The translations under genes and the position numbers were made by a program. The notes under the pieces are model-generated. The model was not told where the DNA came from. It ran no database searches and saw only the letters and a list, made by a program, of their open reading frames with translations. Positions 4,863-6,102 of a stretch of DNA of 6,102 bases are shown here, one piece after another; positions within the stretch are counted from its first letter, which is position 1, and the number at the start of each line of letters is the position of its first letter. The stretch is from RI-283 sp964487925 (GTDB taxonomy: Bacteria > Pseudomonadota > Gammaproteobacteria > SZUA-140): contig CAZASZ010000081.1 of assembly GCA_964487925.1 (NCBI GenBank), forward strand, positions 1 through 6,102. Reading direction: 5' to 3'.

Positions 4863-6026
4863 ATGCAACGGATCAAAACCCAAGAACGTCCAGAATGGAA
4901 AAGAAAAGCCGCCGAGTACGGCTTTAAATTCCACACGATGTGGGGAGAATCTTATTGGGACGAGCGTGCCTATTACGCATTTACGATTGAACAGATCGAA
5001 AAGGACTTGGAAGAACCAACCGCCGAGATCCATCAAATGTGTCTCCAGGTTGTAGATCGTGTTGTTCATGACGGACGGTTGCTCAAGAAATTTAGTATCC
5101 CTGAACCTTTTTGGGATCTTGTCCGAACGTCATGGATGAATCGCGACCCAAGCCTCTATTCCCGTATCGATTTTGCCTACGATGGAAAAAGCCCGGCAAA
5201 GCTCTATGAAAATAATGCTGACACGCCAACCAGCCTGTACGAAACGGGATTTTGGCAATGGGTCTGGCTCGACGACATGATTAAGGCAGGGGAGCTTCCA
5301 GAACAAACAGACCAATTCAACTCGCTGCAAGAAAAATTGGTTGCTCGTTTCTCTACGATAGAAGCAAACAGCCTCGGTGGGCCACTCCATTTTTCATGCT
5401 GCGAGGGTTCCGAAGAAGACAGGGGTACTGTCCAATATCTTGAGGATTGCGCACGGGAATCCGGGATTGATACCAAATTCGTTTATGTTGATGACATTGG
5501 CTACGGGGAAGGCGATGTTTTGACTGACCTTGACGATCAAATTATTGAGCGGATCTTCAAGCTATACCCCCTTGAATTCATGTTTGAGGAGTCGTTCGGA
5601 AGACTACTGCTAACATCCAACACCCAATTCATTGAACCCTTCTGGAAGGCGGTTCTTTCCAACAAGGCGCTTCTTCCGCTGCTGTGGGAAATGTTTCCTA
5701 GGCATCCTAATCTGCTGCCAGCCTATTTCGAGGGAGATTCAAAAGCCAGCGAACTGACACGATATGTTCGCAAACCGCTTTTCTCGCGAGAAGGGTCCAA
5801 TATCAGCATCGTCGAAAACGGCAATACCCTACAGGCTGTCACTGGTCCCTACGGAGCGGAAGGCTATATTTTGCAAGCCTACCACCCCCTGCCGAGGTTT
5901 GACGAGAACCATACCCTAGTCGGATCTTGGTTGGTCGACGGTGAGCCCGCAGGGATCTCTATTCGCGAGGACACTAATCAGATCACGCAGGACCTTTCGA
6001 GATTCCTGCCACACATTATTAGTTAA
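4863..6026 (+). CDS. yjfC: ATP-grasp ligase of glutathionylspermidine synthase type, YjfC/YgiC-like
   Basis: A 387-residue cytoplasmic enzyme, the same length as E. coli YjfC/YgiC (386-387), so probably complete. It matches the synthetase domain of GspS/Gss, which joins the C-terminal glycine carboxylate of glutathione to an amine of spermidine using ATP and Mg2+. Motifs: YSRIDFAYDG (99-108; R101 and D103) and YENNADTPTSLYE (115-127; E117 and N119), fitting the metal and acyl-phosphate site; SNKALLPLLWEMFPRHPNLLPAYF (266-289); the ATP-grasp lysine region RKPLFSREG (303-311); and GSWLVDGEPAGISIRED (355-371). The N-terminal CHAP amidase of bifunctional Gss is absent. YgiC/YjfC-type enzymes are, as far as I recall, not proven to make glutathionylspermidine, so the substrate is open. 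The start lies 39 nt after the previous gene with no clear Shine-Dalgarno site, unlike its neighbours, and is the last gene of the operon. Confidence 0.93.
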   Translation: MQRIKTQERPEWKRKAAEYGFKFHTMWGESYWDERAYYAFTIEQIEKDLEEPTAEIHQMCLQVVDRVVHDGRLLKKFSIPEPFWDLVRTSWMNRDPSLYSRIDFAYDGKSPAKLYENNADTPTSLYETGFWQWVWLDDMIKAGELPEQTDQFNSLQEKLVARFSTIEANSLGGPLHFSCCEGSEEDRGTVQYLEDCARESGIDTKFVYVDDIGYGEGDVLTDLDDQIIERIFKLYPLEFMFEESFGRLLLTSNTQFIEPFWKAVLSNKALLPLLWEMFPRHPNLLPAYFEGDSKASELTRYVRKPLFSREGSNISIVENGNTLQAVTGPYGAEGYILQAYHPLPRFDENHTLVGSWLVDGEPAGISIREDTNQITQDLSRFLPHIIS

Positions 6027-6102
6027 GGAGGACCTGAATCCGTAACTTAAAATCGTCCTAATACAGCATCGGGACCGTAATTTACAGTGTATTTTGAAAG
6101 AA
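6027..6102 (+). other. Operon 3' end without a clear gene or terminator
   Basis: GGAGG follows the ligase stop TAA directly, but no ATG, GTG or TTG lies at a usable distance, so it is an orphan ribosome-site-like sequence. AGGAC (6029-6033) and GTCCT (6055-6059) could pair across a long loop, and GTCC and GGAC pair further on, but none is followed by a T-run typical of an intrinsic terminator. Confidence 0.4.

Noticed and set aside
6026..6040. Ribosome site for a further gene after the ligase
   Set aside because: GGAGG is present but no start codon follows at a usable distance, and no open frame begins before the window ends.

Overview
The window looks like chromosomal DNA of a proteobacterium, most likely a gammaproteobacterium. 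The main reason is a seven-gene, same-strand operon (939-6026) that matches the E. coli yjfI-yjfJ-yjfK-yjfL-yjfM-yjfC cluster gene for gene and in order, with one extra gene, a K+ channel, between the yjfJ and yjfK equivalents. Other support comes from Shine-Dalgarno sites of the AGGAGG type, a sigma70-type promoter, a lipoprotein signal with a lipobox, and moderate GC content. Family names were assigned by reading the proteins and comparing them with remembered family members; no database search was run.

Layout. 1-549 has no convincing gene. It holds several small hairpins and a 127-bp, almost fully palindromic repeat element (248-374) with perfect 12-bp terminal inverted repeats, which looks like a MITE or dispersed intergenic repeat. 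550-819 on the minus strand encodes a small DUF6471 protein. 820-938 is a divergent intergenic region carrying a good promoter (TTGCAT, 16 nt, TATAAT) for the operon and three imperfect dyads. The operon then runs: DUF2170 protein (yjfI-like), PspA/IM30 protein (yjfJ-like), 2-TM K+ channel with a cytoplasmic RCK-type region, DUF2491 protein (yjfK-like, GTG start overlapping the channel stop by 8 nt), DUF350 membrane protein (yjfL-like), DUF1190 lipoprotein (yjfM/ygiB-like) and an ATP-grasp ligase of the glutathionylspermidine-synthase type (yjfC/ygiC-like). The last 76 bases hold no gene start.

How the genes may work together (inference). A membrane-binding PspA coat protein, a ligand-gated K+ channel, a small four-helix membrane protein, a surface lipoprotein and a peptide-amine ligase form a plausible envelope-stress module. 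The ligase could make or attach a polyamine or peptide conjugate that acts on the channel or on an envelope protein. Two observations stand out. One is a perfect 13-bp inverted repeat inside the start of the channel gene, just after pspA, suggesting an mRNA element that sets expression between the two genes. The other is the Gly-Gly C terminus of the DUF1190 lipoprotein, encoded directly before a ligase whose characterised relatives act on a C-terminal glycine.
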